Both the position numbers and the translations under genes were made by a program. From Romanomermis culicivorax (Eukaryota; Nematoda; Enoplea; Mermithida; Mermithidae): a DNA stretch of 64,000 nucleotides. The notes beneath the pieces are model-generated. The model had not been told where the DNA came from. It ran no database searches and was given only the letters and a program-made list of their open reading frames with translations. The stretch spans positions 558,001 to 622,000 of the forward strand of contig CAWUHX010000164.1 of assembly GCA_963922205.1 (NCBI GenBank), written 5' to 3'. The first letter of the stretch is position 1; every line of letters starts with the position of its first letter. This document shows, piece after piece, positions 13,373 to 25,154 of the stretch.

Positions 13373-15463
13373 CTTTTCTTTTCTTTTCTTTTCTTTTCTT
13401 TTCTTTTCTTTTCTTTTCTTTTCTTTTCTTTTCTTTTCTTTTCTTTTCTTTTCTTTTCTTTTCTTTTCTTTTCTTTATATTATCTTACTTTTCTTTATCA
13501 AAAATTTGAGCAACAGGTTGTTTTTCGGACGACAAAACGTTCAATCGAACATGATTCAAGTGGAAAATATCGAATATTTCGATAGCGAACGTAATTTTCA
13601 TATCTTGAGAAACGTAAGACAAATAATTATCGGTAAAGTAGACGCCGTCGCCGTTGCCGCTAAAATCAAAAATTTCCGATCGTTGGTCGCAGAGATGTTT
13701 GCGATGAAAAATCGCCTGATTGCTGATTCGATTACCCGGTTTATCAACAAGAAGCACGCGGTAGACTAATTTGCATAACGTATCGAATCGAGTTTTTCTA
13801 ACCATTTGTAGCATATGACGCATAAGATTGTTCCTGTTCAAGTCCATGTTCGGACAGAATACCCAGGACCTGAAAAAATGACGGAAATGGGACCTTTATG
13901 TAGAGGAGTGATATAAAAGCGAATATAGTGAAGTGATGCAAGAATTTATTACTAGTTTGTATTAATTTATTATTTTACCGTACTTGAAGTTTTCAAAGTA
14001 GACCGTAATTTCCTGATTTCCACTAAATTTGCTTTTCTCACCATTTTAGATCGCCAAAAGTAAAAACTGCACCGTCGTAACGTTGGTAGTCCAACGGGTC
14101 ACGTGACTTCGTTGGATCGTGAGTCAATTGCATGTCGTATTGAAAAGTTGTGGAACAAGCTTTCAAGGTCAACTCGAATAAAAATTCGCCGCGGTTGTCG
14201 GTAAAACCGCGCTTCGTCATGTCCACCAAAGGAATGAACTCTTTTCTACTGTACATTGGGTATTGTCCGCTATCTGAAAGAAAAGTAAAAAAACATCAAT
14301 ACATTTCAACTGTGATGTACTATGATTGACCGAACATGCGGTAATTCAAATAATAGATTTCGAAAGGCAACACATCCGAAATATATTACATCAAACTACG
14401 ACAAGAGTTAAACAAATTACACCCACTTTCGATGGATTTTTAATTATGTTGGATCATGAGTAATTTGTCTCAACTGTCGATTGGTAACATCAACATTATG
14501 CTCTACAATATTAAAATGGTTCTCTACATTAAAATGACACTTTAAACTTGTCAACATTTTTAGCAGTGTGCGTCCACTACAGGGTAAGTTGATGCGTGAA
14601 AAGTTCTGACAATCGAGCATGTGGAAACTGTGATAGGACTAAAGAATGAACACTGGTAGACACGTATAGAAAAATGCATATGGATCATCACTTTTTATAT
14701 GATATGATATTCAGACAACGAAAACGGGCCCAAATATCACTAAAGAAAATTCGGCATTTGAATTAGATTTCGAGCAACTTGCTGACACTAACATTTGGGT
14801 ATAAGCAAAACTGAATCAGATGAGGCAGCAGTCTAGTTTGTCATCAATTTTGATCCGCAACACGCCCTTGAGTCATCCAAGTTATTGACGTTCGAAACTA
14901 TGGAGAAAATTCTAACCTTTACGACCCTTCTCCAGCTCAGGATGTAAAGTGCGTCATGAACTTCGGCATACATCGTAAATACCTTAAGATCTGGATTTGA
15001 GTGAAAAATTCGTTTGACTTTCTTTAGAATATTCATTAAAAAATTTTATGGAGATTCAGTAGGATCCACAAACAGTAGGAAATAAGCATAATGATATGAA
15101 CAACTAACTTGTTTGATCTTCTACTCGAAATTCCACCTGTTTCTTGTGAAATATTTGATTCGACGAAAAACTCATCCGATTCACCAACACGAAGGTCACG
15201 TCTACAGTAACCGTAGCGCATTGATTATTATGTAGGCTTTTGATGAATAAGTTGGGTGTCAAGAAAGCGATTTCGTTTTCCATCAACAATTTCTGATCGT
15301 CTTTCGTAAAAGATAAATAAAATTTGTGGCCGCAATATTGGAAATCGCGCGACGCGATTTCGATCGCGTCATCGCCGCGACAAGCGGCGTGCGGCAATAA
15401 AAACGTGAAGGTTTGGCTATTGAAAGTATCGTTTTGTCTCGTGACGCGTAACAAGTGCGCCAT
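3130..15463 (-). CDS. Unrecognised multi-exon gene: three MATH/TRAF-like units, helical segment, acidic linker, possible PH-like C-terminus
   Basis: Exons on the minus strand are 15463-15109 (ATG at 15463-15461), 14273-14042, 13869-13489, about 10512-10192, 9042-8900, 8796-8636, 7921-7688, 6882-6511, 4357-4146 and 3414-3130 (stop TGA). Every junction keeps phase except 13489 to 10512, where I could not place the link; a small extra exon is probably needed. Alternatively the 13869 exon ends at its own TAA at 13485. Exons 1-2 carry a unit resembling a MATH fold (RKEFIPLVDMTKRGF then GEFLFELTL). Exon 3 and the 10.2-10.5 kb exon hold two further units of similar pattern. Then come a helical, Gln-rich stretch (HVLQTLQSQNDQMEREL), long Ser/Lys linkers, and an acidic then proline-rich block (DDDDQAIFDLHSEDDESSDL, later PPPPPSLSS). 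The last exon (FSFESPAHVEQWI) looks like the end of a PH domain. Fold assignments are by eye. The reading frame stays open upstream of the ATG, so the start is uncertain. Confidence 0.6.
4358..6510. other. Intron of the MATH-like gene with repeat debris
   Basis: This 2.15-kb intron holds a CTATAGTC-family MITE (4402-4651) and a decayed relative near 5070-5340 (its right end reads CTTGGGAAAAACAGACA-like). The remainder is AT-rich with no supported exon. Confidence 0.5.
4402..4651. repeat. MITE, CTATAGTC family
   Basis: The left end reads AAAGTCTGTTTTTTATAAAA then TGCTTCTCAAA. The right end reads TTTATTTGGAAGCATTTTGA and finishes near CCTATAGG. These are imperfect terminal inverted repeats matching those of 47681-47927. 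Confidence 0.65.
9043..10191. other. Intron of the MATH-like gene
   Basis: No exon, RNA gene or well-preserved repeat was recognised in this 1.15-kb stretch. It contains a somewhat GC-richer patch near 9430-9550, of unknown origin. Confidence 0.4.
10542..12529. other. Intron or intergenic stretch of the MATH-like gene
   Basis: AT-rich sequence with open frames but no convincing splice-bounded exon. A weak minus-strand candidate of about 57 bp (10797-10741, after CACTACAG, before GTAACC) has the phases needed to link the flanking exons. The last 350 bases become pyrimidine-rich leading into the microsatellite. Confidence 0.3.
12530..13484. repeat. 955-bp pyrimidine microsatellite (CTTTT)n / (CTTTTTT)n
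   Basis: There are pure blocks of CTTTT at about 12550-12740, 13205-13330 and 13350-13475. They flank a central block based on CTTTTTT with CCTTTTT variants. On the minus strand it is (AAAAG)n starting only four bases after a coding exon's TAA. The long translated frame across it (Phe/Leu/Ser only) is an artefact of the repeat. Confidence 0.97.
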
Positions 15464-16889
15464 TGTTGATGTGAGGTGATAGAAAACAATTCTGGTGAGA
15501 AAACTTCTGTAATCAGGAAAACGGCGAAGAATCCAGCAAAAATTGCTACAGGTTGACTATATAGCGATAAAAGAGTAATAGCTACTAAGAAAGAAACTCT
15601 TATTTTCTGAACGCGAATCCAAAGCCCTCAATCAGCAAATTCACATCACGCCATGCTTCAAGGATAACTATACATTTCTGCTGACTTCAGAGTATATCCT
15701 GTAATAATAACATACGGGTACATAAAGGAGACAATGCGGTAGAGCAAGGATCTGCTCTCAACATGCAGATTAACTTTTTCTATCAATAATTCATTATACT
15801 TCTGTTTGAACATTCGTGATTCCTAATCATAATGCATTTCTAAATTTCCGAAAAATATAAATGAAACTCGTGATTTTTAACTAAGGACATAATATTGGAA
15901 GCTACGTAAAACTGAAGAAATGCTTTCTGAACTCGACATTGTCGAGAGAGTAAATTGACACTTCAGAAAGTGAATATGCAAAAATATGCTTGAGCCATAT
16001 GCCTGATCAATATGGCTGCACTTATAATGTTTAAAAAAACCGTCATTAGATCGAATGCATATGTGATTTTCCGGCTTCTGCATTCATAAACTTGAAACTG
16101 CTTCTCTTAATAACCAATCAACAATAATAACACGTTCCTCATCAGAAACATCAATTTTTTTCAAGTTCTGCTCACGACTCAAGATCTGAAGAAAACTTGC
16201 ATATTTATTGATCTAAGGTGTTTCTATCATCATTCTTAAGCTCGATTGTATTGAGATTGATCCTCATAGAAAGTATCTTGTACGGATGATTGATCATGGT
16301 AAGATTAACAAAACTAACTTCTCTACGCGCTTCGAGATAAAAACGCTTCGCGTAGCACTCGATCTGCATTTCGGACATCAACTTCGAATTATTCCATGAA
16401 CTCTCTTCTCGCAACTTGCAGTTGCAGGATTCAAGTCAAGATAAAAAATTCACCAGCGATGGTCATCCGGAACAAAGTTTTTTATCAATCAGCTGACGAA
16501 TCCTATAATTGTTCATTTTAATTTGACTGCAAACACATGTTTACTTTCACATCGGAGTTTTCTCGATGCGGGTAATGCAGTTTCTGGGTAAGTTATAAGT
16601 GACCAACAAATGGGACCTGCAGAAAGTCCTGGGTGATGTAGGACATTTCTTTTCTGCATACAAGTTAGTGCTATCACGCACTCGGTGTACAGAAATATTC
16701 AAAAGAGAAAGTGAACAAAGTGAATTTCAGTGGAAATCAGTTACGAATACATGTATTTTAAGTGGTAGCAGTCTGTGGACTATGATATTACACCACGTAG
16801 CAGTAAGACACTATTTCTGCGAGATTCGACGTTCTGTTCCCTTGACAATAATAAGTTGAAAATTGATAATATATGGAAATGAGATATTT
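15464..16889. other. Upstream flank of the MATH-like gene
   Basis: No promoter could be identified. The only coding-like stretch is the minus-strand exon candidate at 16205-16414, listed separately. The rest is AT-rich with no recognised repeat. Confidence 0.4.
16316..16409 (-). other. Candidate isolated coding exon
   Basis: On the minus strand a frame bounded by AACTGCAAG (acceptor side) and GAA|GTTAGT (donor side) has balanced, G/C-third-position codons (WNNSKLMSEMQIECYAKR). Such codons are unlike the surrounding AT-rich DNA. It could be a further 5' exon of the MATH-like gene, but no phase-compatible acceptor was found in front of 15463. Confidence 0.35.
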
Positions 16890-17630
16890 TGAGTAATTTT
16901 GCACGCTGAGTATTGCCACAGCATTTATTCTGCATAAAAATCAAAATTCCCATAGCAACAGTGCCCGAAAGTTCGTAATTTTCCGATTTTTTGACATTTT
17001 TCAGTCTGTATACATGTTTCGAAATATCACAGCTCAAAAAAGACGTGACTCTATACCAAAATGTTCTGAATATGCAGAAGACCATGTTCGATGAGCAGGC
17101 ATGAAAAAAAATTATAATCCCTTACTTTACTACGCTTTTTAAAATGTCAAAAAGGAAATCAAAATGAGAAATCATTTGGAGTCTTTTTTAAGTATCCTCC
17201 TATAGGATGCCGCATAATTTTTTCTTCATTGTAGCCACTAATGTCCAACTTATTGTGTTAAAATTTCAGTCGGATTTGTGAACCGTTTTCGGAACTGCGA
17301 GTGCCTGCACATTCTGAAAGTTGACACAAAAATGCCGTTGAGTGTCACTAAATGTGCCACTAGCGAGATGTCGGAAAAATGGAAAGCGTTCCAATTAAAT
17401 AAGAAGAAAAGATGTCAGTCGAATCTCTGGTAAAATTTCACCGATCTATGTACAATGATTGCGCAACTGGGTGCCTCAGAAGAAATGCAAAAAAACTTCC
17501 CCTCATTCAAATGCAAAAAAATCTGCGAGTTTGATGCTACAAAATAAATTTTGGTTGTCAGATTACTGCCTATGCTATAAGCTGTGAAAAAGTGCTCCAG
17601 TGTTGTAGGCACCCTGTTTCACATTACGTG
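16890..17630 (+). repeat. Dispersed repeat A, copy 1
   Basis: This resembles 49330-50230 in the same order and orientation. Shared blocks include GCATAAAAATCAAAA, then GGATGCCGCA, then TTTTCTTC, then CACCCTGTTTCACAT about 370 bases on. Divergence is high and many small gaps are needed. No coding capacity was recognised. Confidence 0.6.
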
Positions 17631-17984
17631 ACGCGACGAAAATAGATCAAATGAAAGTATAAGTGTCTATCCGATACAGCAAAAGACATAAAAATATCTG
17701 TTGACGTTTCCCGCAAATGGATTTCAAACAATCACTCGATTTCTGAAATTCAATGAAAATTTTCGAAATTTTAGATTTTTCATTTGAAGTACTTCGTTCA
17801 GCAACCGCCAAACCTAGATCAATGAAAACTTATCACGACTTCGGACAACATTTTTTCTCATTATGTACTAGATGAAGACGCATCCTGTGTTGTCAGAACT
17901 TTTTCGGCTATGGGATGCAAAATATGCAAAAACATATTTGAATAACAGTGTAGTGTGTGCAAATCAACACGGCTCCCAAAACGG

Positions 17985-18525
17985 GGCACGATGATGATGA
18001 TATTACTATCACCCTTATTGTAAGAATGTATGAAGAACTAAGGAATAAAAAGATAAAATTCCATGCATCATAGACGAAGGTGCTCGGAAGTGCCCCTGAA
18101 CAGGATTTTTTTATTTTTGGCTTCTCATTTTTGACAGTTTAAACTTTTTGCAGAGGGTAAAATGTTCGTTCGTGAAACAATTAGCACATGAAACTATAGT
18201 CTACCAGTTACGTGATAATTCTACAGTACAGATAATGAATGTATCACAAGGGGTAGACAAGGGCCATCTGAAAAATGCAGTGACTTCTGAGCGATTTCCA
18301 TAATTATGCCTTCTTTAGAACCGTGCAGCTCCCCAAACGGTATAAAAATCTTGATGAAAATTTTATCAATACAGTAAGAATGCATGAGCTATAAAATAAG
18401 AAAATAAAATTTTACGGCATCCGATAAGAAAGTGCTCTGGCGAGCTCATAAACAATTTTTTTTCAATTTTGGCGGCTCAGTTGGAACAGTTTAAATTTTT
18501 TTCAAATGTATAATATGCGATAATT
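17985..18525 (+). repeat. Diverged tandem duplication (two units of about 200 bp)
   Basis: Unit 1 (about 17985-18180) and unit 2 (about 18320-18525) share the order GTAAGAATG, AATAAAAAGATAAAATT or a close match, GCATC, AAGGTGCTC or AAGTGCTC, a T-rich run, then GACAGTTTAAA or AACAGTTTAAA. There is no evidence of coding. Confidence 0.55.
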
Positions 18526-19284
18526 GACTGTAAATATGATCAAAAGATAACCTATCCTCTCCCGTGTAAAATGAACATTCATTTATCGAATAAAATCACC
18601 CCAATCCCGAAATATTGCTTGGGTTGCAAGATCACTGAAAAATGCTACGAAATCATCAGTTTTCAAATTTTGGCATACTGTATTTTCAAGCAAAACAGAT
18701 GATACCATGAAATTCAACGACGAAACTACCCAGAATGTCTAATTTTGAGGCATCATTAATTTTCAACTTATCGTAGGAAAGTCGATTTTTTCAGAAATCG
18801 TGTCTTAAATGAGCAGAAGATGAAAATTGAACGATCTTTACTATGTCACCAGAATAGTCATAATGTTGATTTCTCTATGTGTCACATCACCGATCACTTT
18901 ATTGAGACAGGAATTGATATCACGTAAGGCTTAACTTGAAGTTTTTCTAATTTCAAGCGCTTGAATCTAGTAGGGTGGTCCTGAAGGAAGACTAATCACA
19001 TTCTAATGATGACAAAGATAATTTCCATAATTAATTTTATTGGGAACATTCTGCGATCGAAGTTACTTTGGGCACAGATTAACTGTTGGAATATTGGAAA
19101 TTTCTTAAAATCAGAAAATAAGAATGGTGTTGAGCTGAATTCTAATCGGCATCCACAAAGTACAATCCCTGTCCTATGAAGACTTGTGAGGGAGGTTTCC
19201 ATAAACATACTAGAAAAAATTCTAAAATAGTGTAACATAATAGTCTTTGCGAAAACGGAAAATGAATTTCGTCAAAAAAAAGAG
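18526..19284. other. AT-rich intergenic DNA
   Basis: No gene, RNA or clear repeat was recognised. Confidence 0.4.
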
Positions 19285-20100
19285 CCGAATACCCATTTAC
19301 TATGAAATGATGGACGCAGCGAAAACCAAAGGTTCAATTTGATACTCAATTTTTACTGACTCGAAAATTTATGCTATAGAAAAACGCTAAATTCCTTCAT
19401 GACGATGGGAAGGCCAAAATCACAAAAAAACCACTATGTTTATAGACCGTTGATTTAGGCAGAACTGTGTTTGTCACCATACATGCACATAAGAATTTTT
19501 AGGGGGTCCGGACCTTCAGCAGGCTTTGACTGACCCCCATCAGATTCTTGCTGAATCCGAGTAGATTCTGCTCCCCAGGGATTGATCAAGAAGATGATAA
19601 AGGAAAATGAGAAAAAAAGAAGAGATAGACGTAATACGAATGAAAATGATGTTGTTGTTTAATGGTTATTCCGGACAGAGCATACATAATTGCAAAGGAG
19701 TAACATGAACACCTTTAAAAAAGCAAGCCAAGCGAATATTTTTATATATTCTACTAATTTAGATGTAAGAATTTGCTGGTTGGATGTTAGAAAACTTTTC
19801 TCTTTGGTAATCAAGAAAGAGAATCAAAGTCTATCCCACCCCCTTTTCTGGCTGATCCCTAGCAGAATTTTTCTGCTGTGCATGTATGTATGTTCGTCAC
19901 CTGTGTGTTACTCGAAAAATGTTTACTGTTTAACGAGGTTATGGAAGAAATTTTTAGATGTTCGGCTTACTGCTCATGGACGAAAAATCTTCTTCATTCG
20001 TTACAGCTATAAGCCTTATTAATCATTTTGTGCTGAACTTACTTTCTCATGGAATACTGCATCAATCATTTTGAGATGAATGGACTACAGTAGGCTTTTA
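19285..20100 (+). repeat. Dispersed repeat W, copy 1, interrupted by a MITE
   Basis: It matches 45475-45870 on both sides of an inserted hAT-like MITE. On the left are GATGGACGCA, AAACGCTAAATT and GGGAAGGCCAAAATCA. On the right are GAGGTTATGGAAGAAATTTT and ACTGCATCAATCATTTT. A third copy lies inverted at 25155-25510. Confidence 0.7.
19478..19892. mobile_element. hAT-like MITE (CATACATGCA family), copy 1
   Basis: It starts CATACATGCAC and ends GTGCATGTATG (plus TATG). It is flanked by TTTGTCAC on the left (19470-19477) and TTCGTCAC on the right (19893-19900), an 8-bp target duplication with one mismatch. The uninterrupted site is visible in the related repeat near 45660-45690, which confirms the insertion. 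The inside shares AGGGGGT, AGAAGATGA, AGAGATAGACG/AGAGAAAGTCG and CAGCAGAATTT-like blocks with copies 2 and 3. There is no transposase ORF, so it is non-autonomous. Confidence 0.8.
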
Positions 20101-20719
20101 TCAGGAGTAAGCTATGAATCAAAAGTAAAACTCATATCCAATTGTCACGCTACTATAGCGAAATAAAAAATTAAGAGGTCGTAACTGAAATCGATGACGT
20201 GAATTGCTCTTGGACAAGAAGTTCTAAACGAATTTCCTTAGATGAACAAGTTTTCTTGGTACATTTTTAGTGGAAAATGTTGAGCAGTACACGACACAAG
20301 AGAAAATGGATCAATTTCCGAATACAATGTACACAATGTGGAAGCGAACTTTTCGAAGTAAGTTATGCATCACCGTTGAAAACTTTTTTTAATTAACTGA
20401 TACTCAAGCGACTTGATTATATACGAGCTCGCTTTAATTAGTCATTTCGTAAGGTAATGGTATATACGCACATCGTATTCCCCCAAGAATTCCCAACGGT
20501 GACGACGTCACAGCCATTTTTGAGGTTTTAACATCATTTTGATGAGTAGACTTTGTTTCATTCCATGTTAAGACAATTTCAAAGTCTGCTTCTCAAGAAG
20601 GACGATCTAGCATCATTGGCTTTGTTAGCGATAGGTCGGGAGAATGAGACGGTGGATAAGATCATAGGAGACAATGTATGCAGTTTCTGAACGAATATGA
20701 ATCAGTGCATAAGTTTTGA

Positions 20720-20890
20720 CGAACTACAATGTGTATTCATTAAATGCGCCTATATATCAAAAACGACAAAAATAAGTTGCCTTCAAAATCGTTTACATGA
20801 AGCACTTACCGTGGAATCTTTTGCACAAAAATTTTTGAGCAGTTGAAATTTTCCCAAACTTGCGGCTCTACCCGACGTTTAGTCTAGCAG
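20720..20890. repeat. CTATAGTC-family MITE fragment (weak)
   Basis: It shares the internal order found in other copies: AAATAAGTTGCC or AAATAAGTACTA, then AATCGTTTACA, AAGCACTTACCGT and GCAGAAAATT. No clear ends remain. Confidence 0.35.
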
Positions 20891-20987
20891 AAAATTACAA
20901 AAATCCGATGAGGAAGTGTCTGTATTAAGAAAAAGGCGTGGATTTTATGCCAAGAAAATTCATTATTATGAATTGACTGTTATATCC

Positions 20988-21341
20988 CATACATGCGAGT
21001 GGGGGAGGGTTAGGGGATTGATTCCCGGCAGACTCGACCTCCCAGCATTGATTGAGATGATGATGAAGGAAAAGGAGCAATAAAGAAGAGAAAGTCGTTA
21101 TAAGAATGAAAATGATGCTGTAGTTTAATGATTTTCCTAAACAGCGAATACTTGATTCCAAAGAAGTAACATTAAAACTTTAAAATCCTGACCAAGCAAA
21201 TAGTTTCACATGTTTGACTAATATAGAATGAAGAATATGCTGCTATTGTTAGAAGCCCTTTTTCGTTATCAAGAGGAAAAATTCTATACCACTGCGTTTC
21301 CTGGTCGACCTTTAGCCGAATTTCAATGCTGTGAATGTATG
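20988..21341. mobile_element. hAT-like MITE (CATACATGCA family), copy 2
   Basis: It starts CATACATGCGAG and ends GTGAATGTATGG. The interior closely follows copy 3 (AGAAGAGAAAGTCGT, ATGCTGTAGTTTAA, AAAGTAACATTAAAACTTTA). No clear target duplication is left, so it is probably an older insertion. Confidence 0.7.
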
Positions 21342-21774
21342 GTCATGTCGATGGCACTTGATACAAATCAATGCTCAAATAAACAACATGACACACAGTA
21401 AAAGTAAATTTAATCCGTTGTAGATCCCGACACAAATTGCGAGTTTTCTCATAGCTTATTTTATAGTGCATTATAATCGATCTTCCACATTGGGCCTTAT
21501 TTAGACCAAATTAGCATAAGTGTAACGGAAGTTCATCCACAGGGTAGTCTAAAAAACGTCCGAAAAGCTACCTTACAATACCGAACTCTCGATTGAAGAA
21601 GTACTGAAAAATTTCAGTAAAGTGTAAATTATCTTGAAAGCAAAAATTTTCTCAGATGATTAAAGACGAAAAGCCAGACGTTAAATGTCTGACGATACAG
21701 CATTTTCGCAATGACTAATGTTGCACCTCTAATTGTAGAATTTTTTACTCAAAAAATTTATGGGTGCAAGTTGA

Positions 21775-22800
21775 GTGTTGTCACGATGTGCATCACTATA
21801 GCCACTGTCACACTAGAGTCGCTGTCTCACTATACCCACCATATCACTACAACCACCATCTCACTATAGCTAATGTATCAGAATAGCCACCAAAATCTCA
21901 CTAGAGCCACCACGATGCATAATAATGATCTCGCTACAGCCACTAGTGTCACATATTTAAAGGTACCATTACAGCCAATGTCTCCATATAGCCACTAGGG
22001 ACAACCTGTAAAATGCAGTGTCATAAACAACTTGTACATGATACGTGTATTGGCATTACATAATGGGCTTTTAAGTATGAGTATATGGCAATGACTACAG
22101 ATGCAGCACATTTCATGCCCTTAAGCTTTGTGCTAAAAATAAGGAGGCCATGTTAACTGCTAAGCGTTGAATAAAAACTTGAAATACCTCAAAATTTTGT
22201 ATAAGCATTACAAAGACCAAAATAGACTTTGGAGCTGCTGTTTTTGTATTAACTCAGTTCGTGGAACCAAAAATGTTAGTTTGTTCCACAAATGATGATG
22301 GTGACTTGCACTATCTGTTTCACCGAAAATCTCAAAGACGACTTGGTGATAATTCTTTGAGCAAATATTAAGTTACGCGTCACAAAAGAAAGATACGAAA
22401 ATGTTCACCATGCTATAATAAATGACTAAGATAATGATCAAATTGTTCTCGAAATCGGTCACTTTTTGCGTCATGTAATGCATTCGATGGCTTAACAGTT
22501 ATTTTTGCAAAAATAAACGGATAATTAAAACATACGACGCACAAAATATTTATTGTGCAGAAAAACAGGTAATTTTCTGCATTATCTGTTGAGTGGCTCT
22601 TCCGAGACATTGGCTGTAGTGACACTTTTGGTATGTGACACTGGTGGCCGTAGCAAGATCGTTATTATGCATCTTGATGGCTCTAGTGAGATTTTGGTGG
22701 CTATTCTGATACATTAGCTGTAGTGAGATGGTGGCTATAGTGATATAGTGGCTATAGTGTGATCGTGGCTATAGTGAGATGGGCCTGTTGTCACAAATTT
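21775..22800. repeat. About 1-kb inverted-repeat structure built from short GCCACTATA-type units
   Basis: The left arm (about 21785-22005) contains repeated GCCAC...TCACTATA units. The right arm (about 22590-22795) is its reverse complement, with GTGGCTATAGTGA units in mirrored order. The match includes the landmark CTAATGTATCAGAATAGCCA and the GATGCATAATAA block. The spacer of about 580 bp is unique and AT-rich. Transcribed, it would form a long imperfect hairpin. Confidence 0.85.
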
Positions 22801-23135
22801 CCAGTTCAATATGACATACGGCTTGGTAGAAAATGCGGAAAATATAAAATAGTACTTGCTTTCCGGATTGATTATTTTGAAAGCAGCGTGTGATAAAAAC
22901 AGATTATTTAGTCTGTTTTTATCACATGTTTGAAAAATGACAATAAATAAGTACTACCCTCAAAGTCGTTCACACAAAGTTTTTATTATAGGACTTTTTT
23001 CTCAAAATGGTAAGATTATTTGAATATGCTCTCAAATTAACAGTATTATGTGACATATGGCTTAGCAGAAAATTGTAAAAATATGAAATAGTACTTGCTT
23101 TCCATTCTTGATATTCGCATGCATTTAAAAACATC
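22795..23135. repeat. Two adjoining CTATAGTC-family MITE copies
   Basis: The right end of one copy (TACTTGCTTTCCGGATTG to about 22908) abuts the left end of another (TAGTCTGTTTTTATCACATG from about 22909, ending near 23135). They meet at a small perfect palindrome around GTGATAAAAACAGA and TCTGTTTTTATCAC. Confidence 0.6.
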
Positions 23136-25154
23136 TTTTCATGTTCGTACTACCACCACTGTAAACCATTTTATGCATATTTTAGGCTGAATGAGTTCAG
23201 TAAGAGAAACGAACTGTCTCACATCCGTAAAAAAATTATGCGTTCAATCTGTTCACTATTTCCCTTTTTTGGCACGCAGGACCAGGAAAAAGAAGAAAAT
23301 AAATGGAAAAATAAAATACAACAAAAATAAGAAAGGAAAAATCGACGTCACCAACCCCCATTGACCGCATCTTGCTGACGTTAACCGAAATTCTTAAACG
23401 CAGAATTTTGTTGACGCATAGAAAAATAAATTTCCTCTGTGTCTGAGGCACAAACTGATCGTGTAGACATGACTCATTTTCAATGTTTGCTGTTGGTATT
23501 ACTTTCCGTGTCAAATTAGATCATTGTATGAAGCCCGACAATAAATCAAATCCATTATTTGGTTCATTGTGGGGAAATTGACCAGGATCTGAATTTCGGA
23601 AAATATAAATCTTTTCGGTAATTCAAAAAGTTTTGCACTGAAGGCCTGCATTTTTCAGATTGAGCAATATCGCCGCTAAGAAATGATGCGATTACTGTAA
23701 TTCATTGCGATTCGAAAACGTGTCCACAGCTAGATTTTTTAGAAAATTCGCTGATAAATAAGGTCAAATTGGTAGCGAAAGGCAGTGCATAACAGTAGCT
23801 AAAAGCAAAGCCCAAAAGTTATGTTAGTCGATTGAAGGTAATTTTATCAAAAAACTACATGGGCTGCATGATAGAAGTGAAGCGAAAACGTTCAGATTGA
23901 TTGACTACGGCACTAATGTTGTTTGATGCCACTTTTTCTCGATCACCCTGTATGTGGATTATCACACACACACACACAAACACACACACACAAATGAAAA
24001 CTGAACCAGCGTCATTTTAAGTATCGAAAAACTGAAAGGTAAGGGTGTGTGGAAGAAATAACTGGAGTCAGGACGACGATCAAGTACAGTAATTTTCAGA
24101 CAAAAATCCATTTTCCTACTTTTTCAAGTCTATCCTCAAATATGCATAGTGCGTTATACCAAAAAATAAAATTTTCGTCACAACGTTCCGGAAGCGTAAC
24201 ATGGTTGCTAAGTTCCCGTTTTAACACGCTAGGATGAGAGAGAATCGTTGATTTTTCACCCGCCAAAGAGCATCCGTAGCCTAATTTGCATATTGCGTGA
24301 TTTACTCAATGCACATACATTTCGCGGTATAAATTGAACGTAAAAAATGCAATTTTACCGCCGACGTCCACAATCACTAAAGATGTGGTGTGCTCTGCTG
24401 CTATCATTGTTATGCAAATTAGTCGACTCCCAATTAAGGGTGTCCGTTTTTCTAAAGCTCGGAAAAAATTCCGTCGGAAAAGTACTGCAATGAAAAAAAG
24501 TTGTGCGCCACATTATCGACCCACGAAATAACATCAATTAGGGATTTTCGGAGATCAGTTTGAGGTTTTCACCGAGAATTATAATTGGACAGCAGCATAA
24601 GATTCTATAAAATGGAATATGTCGCTGAGGAAGAAAAGGAAGAATAATAAAAATGACACACACAAACGGAAGAGCGAATGTAAAAAATGAGTGATACTAA
24701 AATAAAAAATGAAAAAACAAGAATAACTAAATGGCTCACGAGAAACGGAACGGCGTTCTATCGCTTCGTATTTTTTACTCTATTTCCTTTTTACTGATTA
24801 TATTTATAGTTTTTTACTGTAGAGACACAAGAAACTGCATACTGTATACAGATTGAAGATCGCCGAGAAAAAGAATGATACTAATTAATCTTGAAAAGCG
24901 ATTAGCGGGCTTTTGTTACGTTTGTTTTTCCCGTCCGTTTCGCTTCCCAGAGAATATGCGAGAATCAAATCAAGGCGCGTGTTCGTGTTTTGGAAGAAGT
25001 TGGACAGGGAGAAAAAGTAATGATTATAATTTGACAAGAAGAAAAGACATTTCTACAAATTCAGCCAGAGGTAGAAAGACGACGTTTGCATCAAACGCCC
25101 AACAAGACTTCATCGTGTCGTCCAGTGACTATTTTTTAAAAGGTGGCAGGTGCT
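23136..25154. other. Gene-free AT-rich stretch
   Basis: It contains a short (CA)n run at 23964-23992 and no supported exon. The stretch 24250-24540 is slightly richer in G and C (TTTGCATATTGCG, ATTATGCAAATTAG) but shows no splice-bounded frame and no tRNA or snRNA fold that I can recognise. Confidence 0.4.

Noticed and set aside
12530..13585. 351-codon Phe/Leu/Ser open frame
   Set aside because: It is the translation of an uninterrupted pyrimidine microsatellite; no splice or start context and extreme composition.
21785..22795. CRISPR-like array
   Set aside because: Units are irregular, mirrored in two arms and in a eukaryotic genome without cas genes; this is an inverted-repeat structure.
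24250..24540. snRNA, spliced-leader RNA or tRNA gene
   Set aside because: The stretch is slightly GC-richer with TTTGCATA-like words, but I could match no conserved RNA sequence or cloverleaf.
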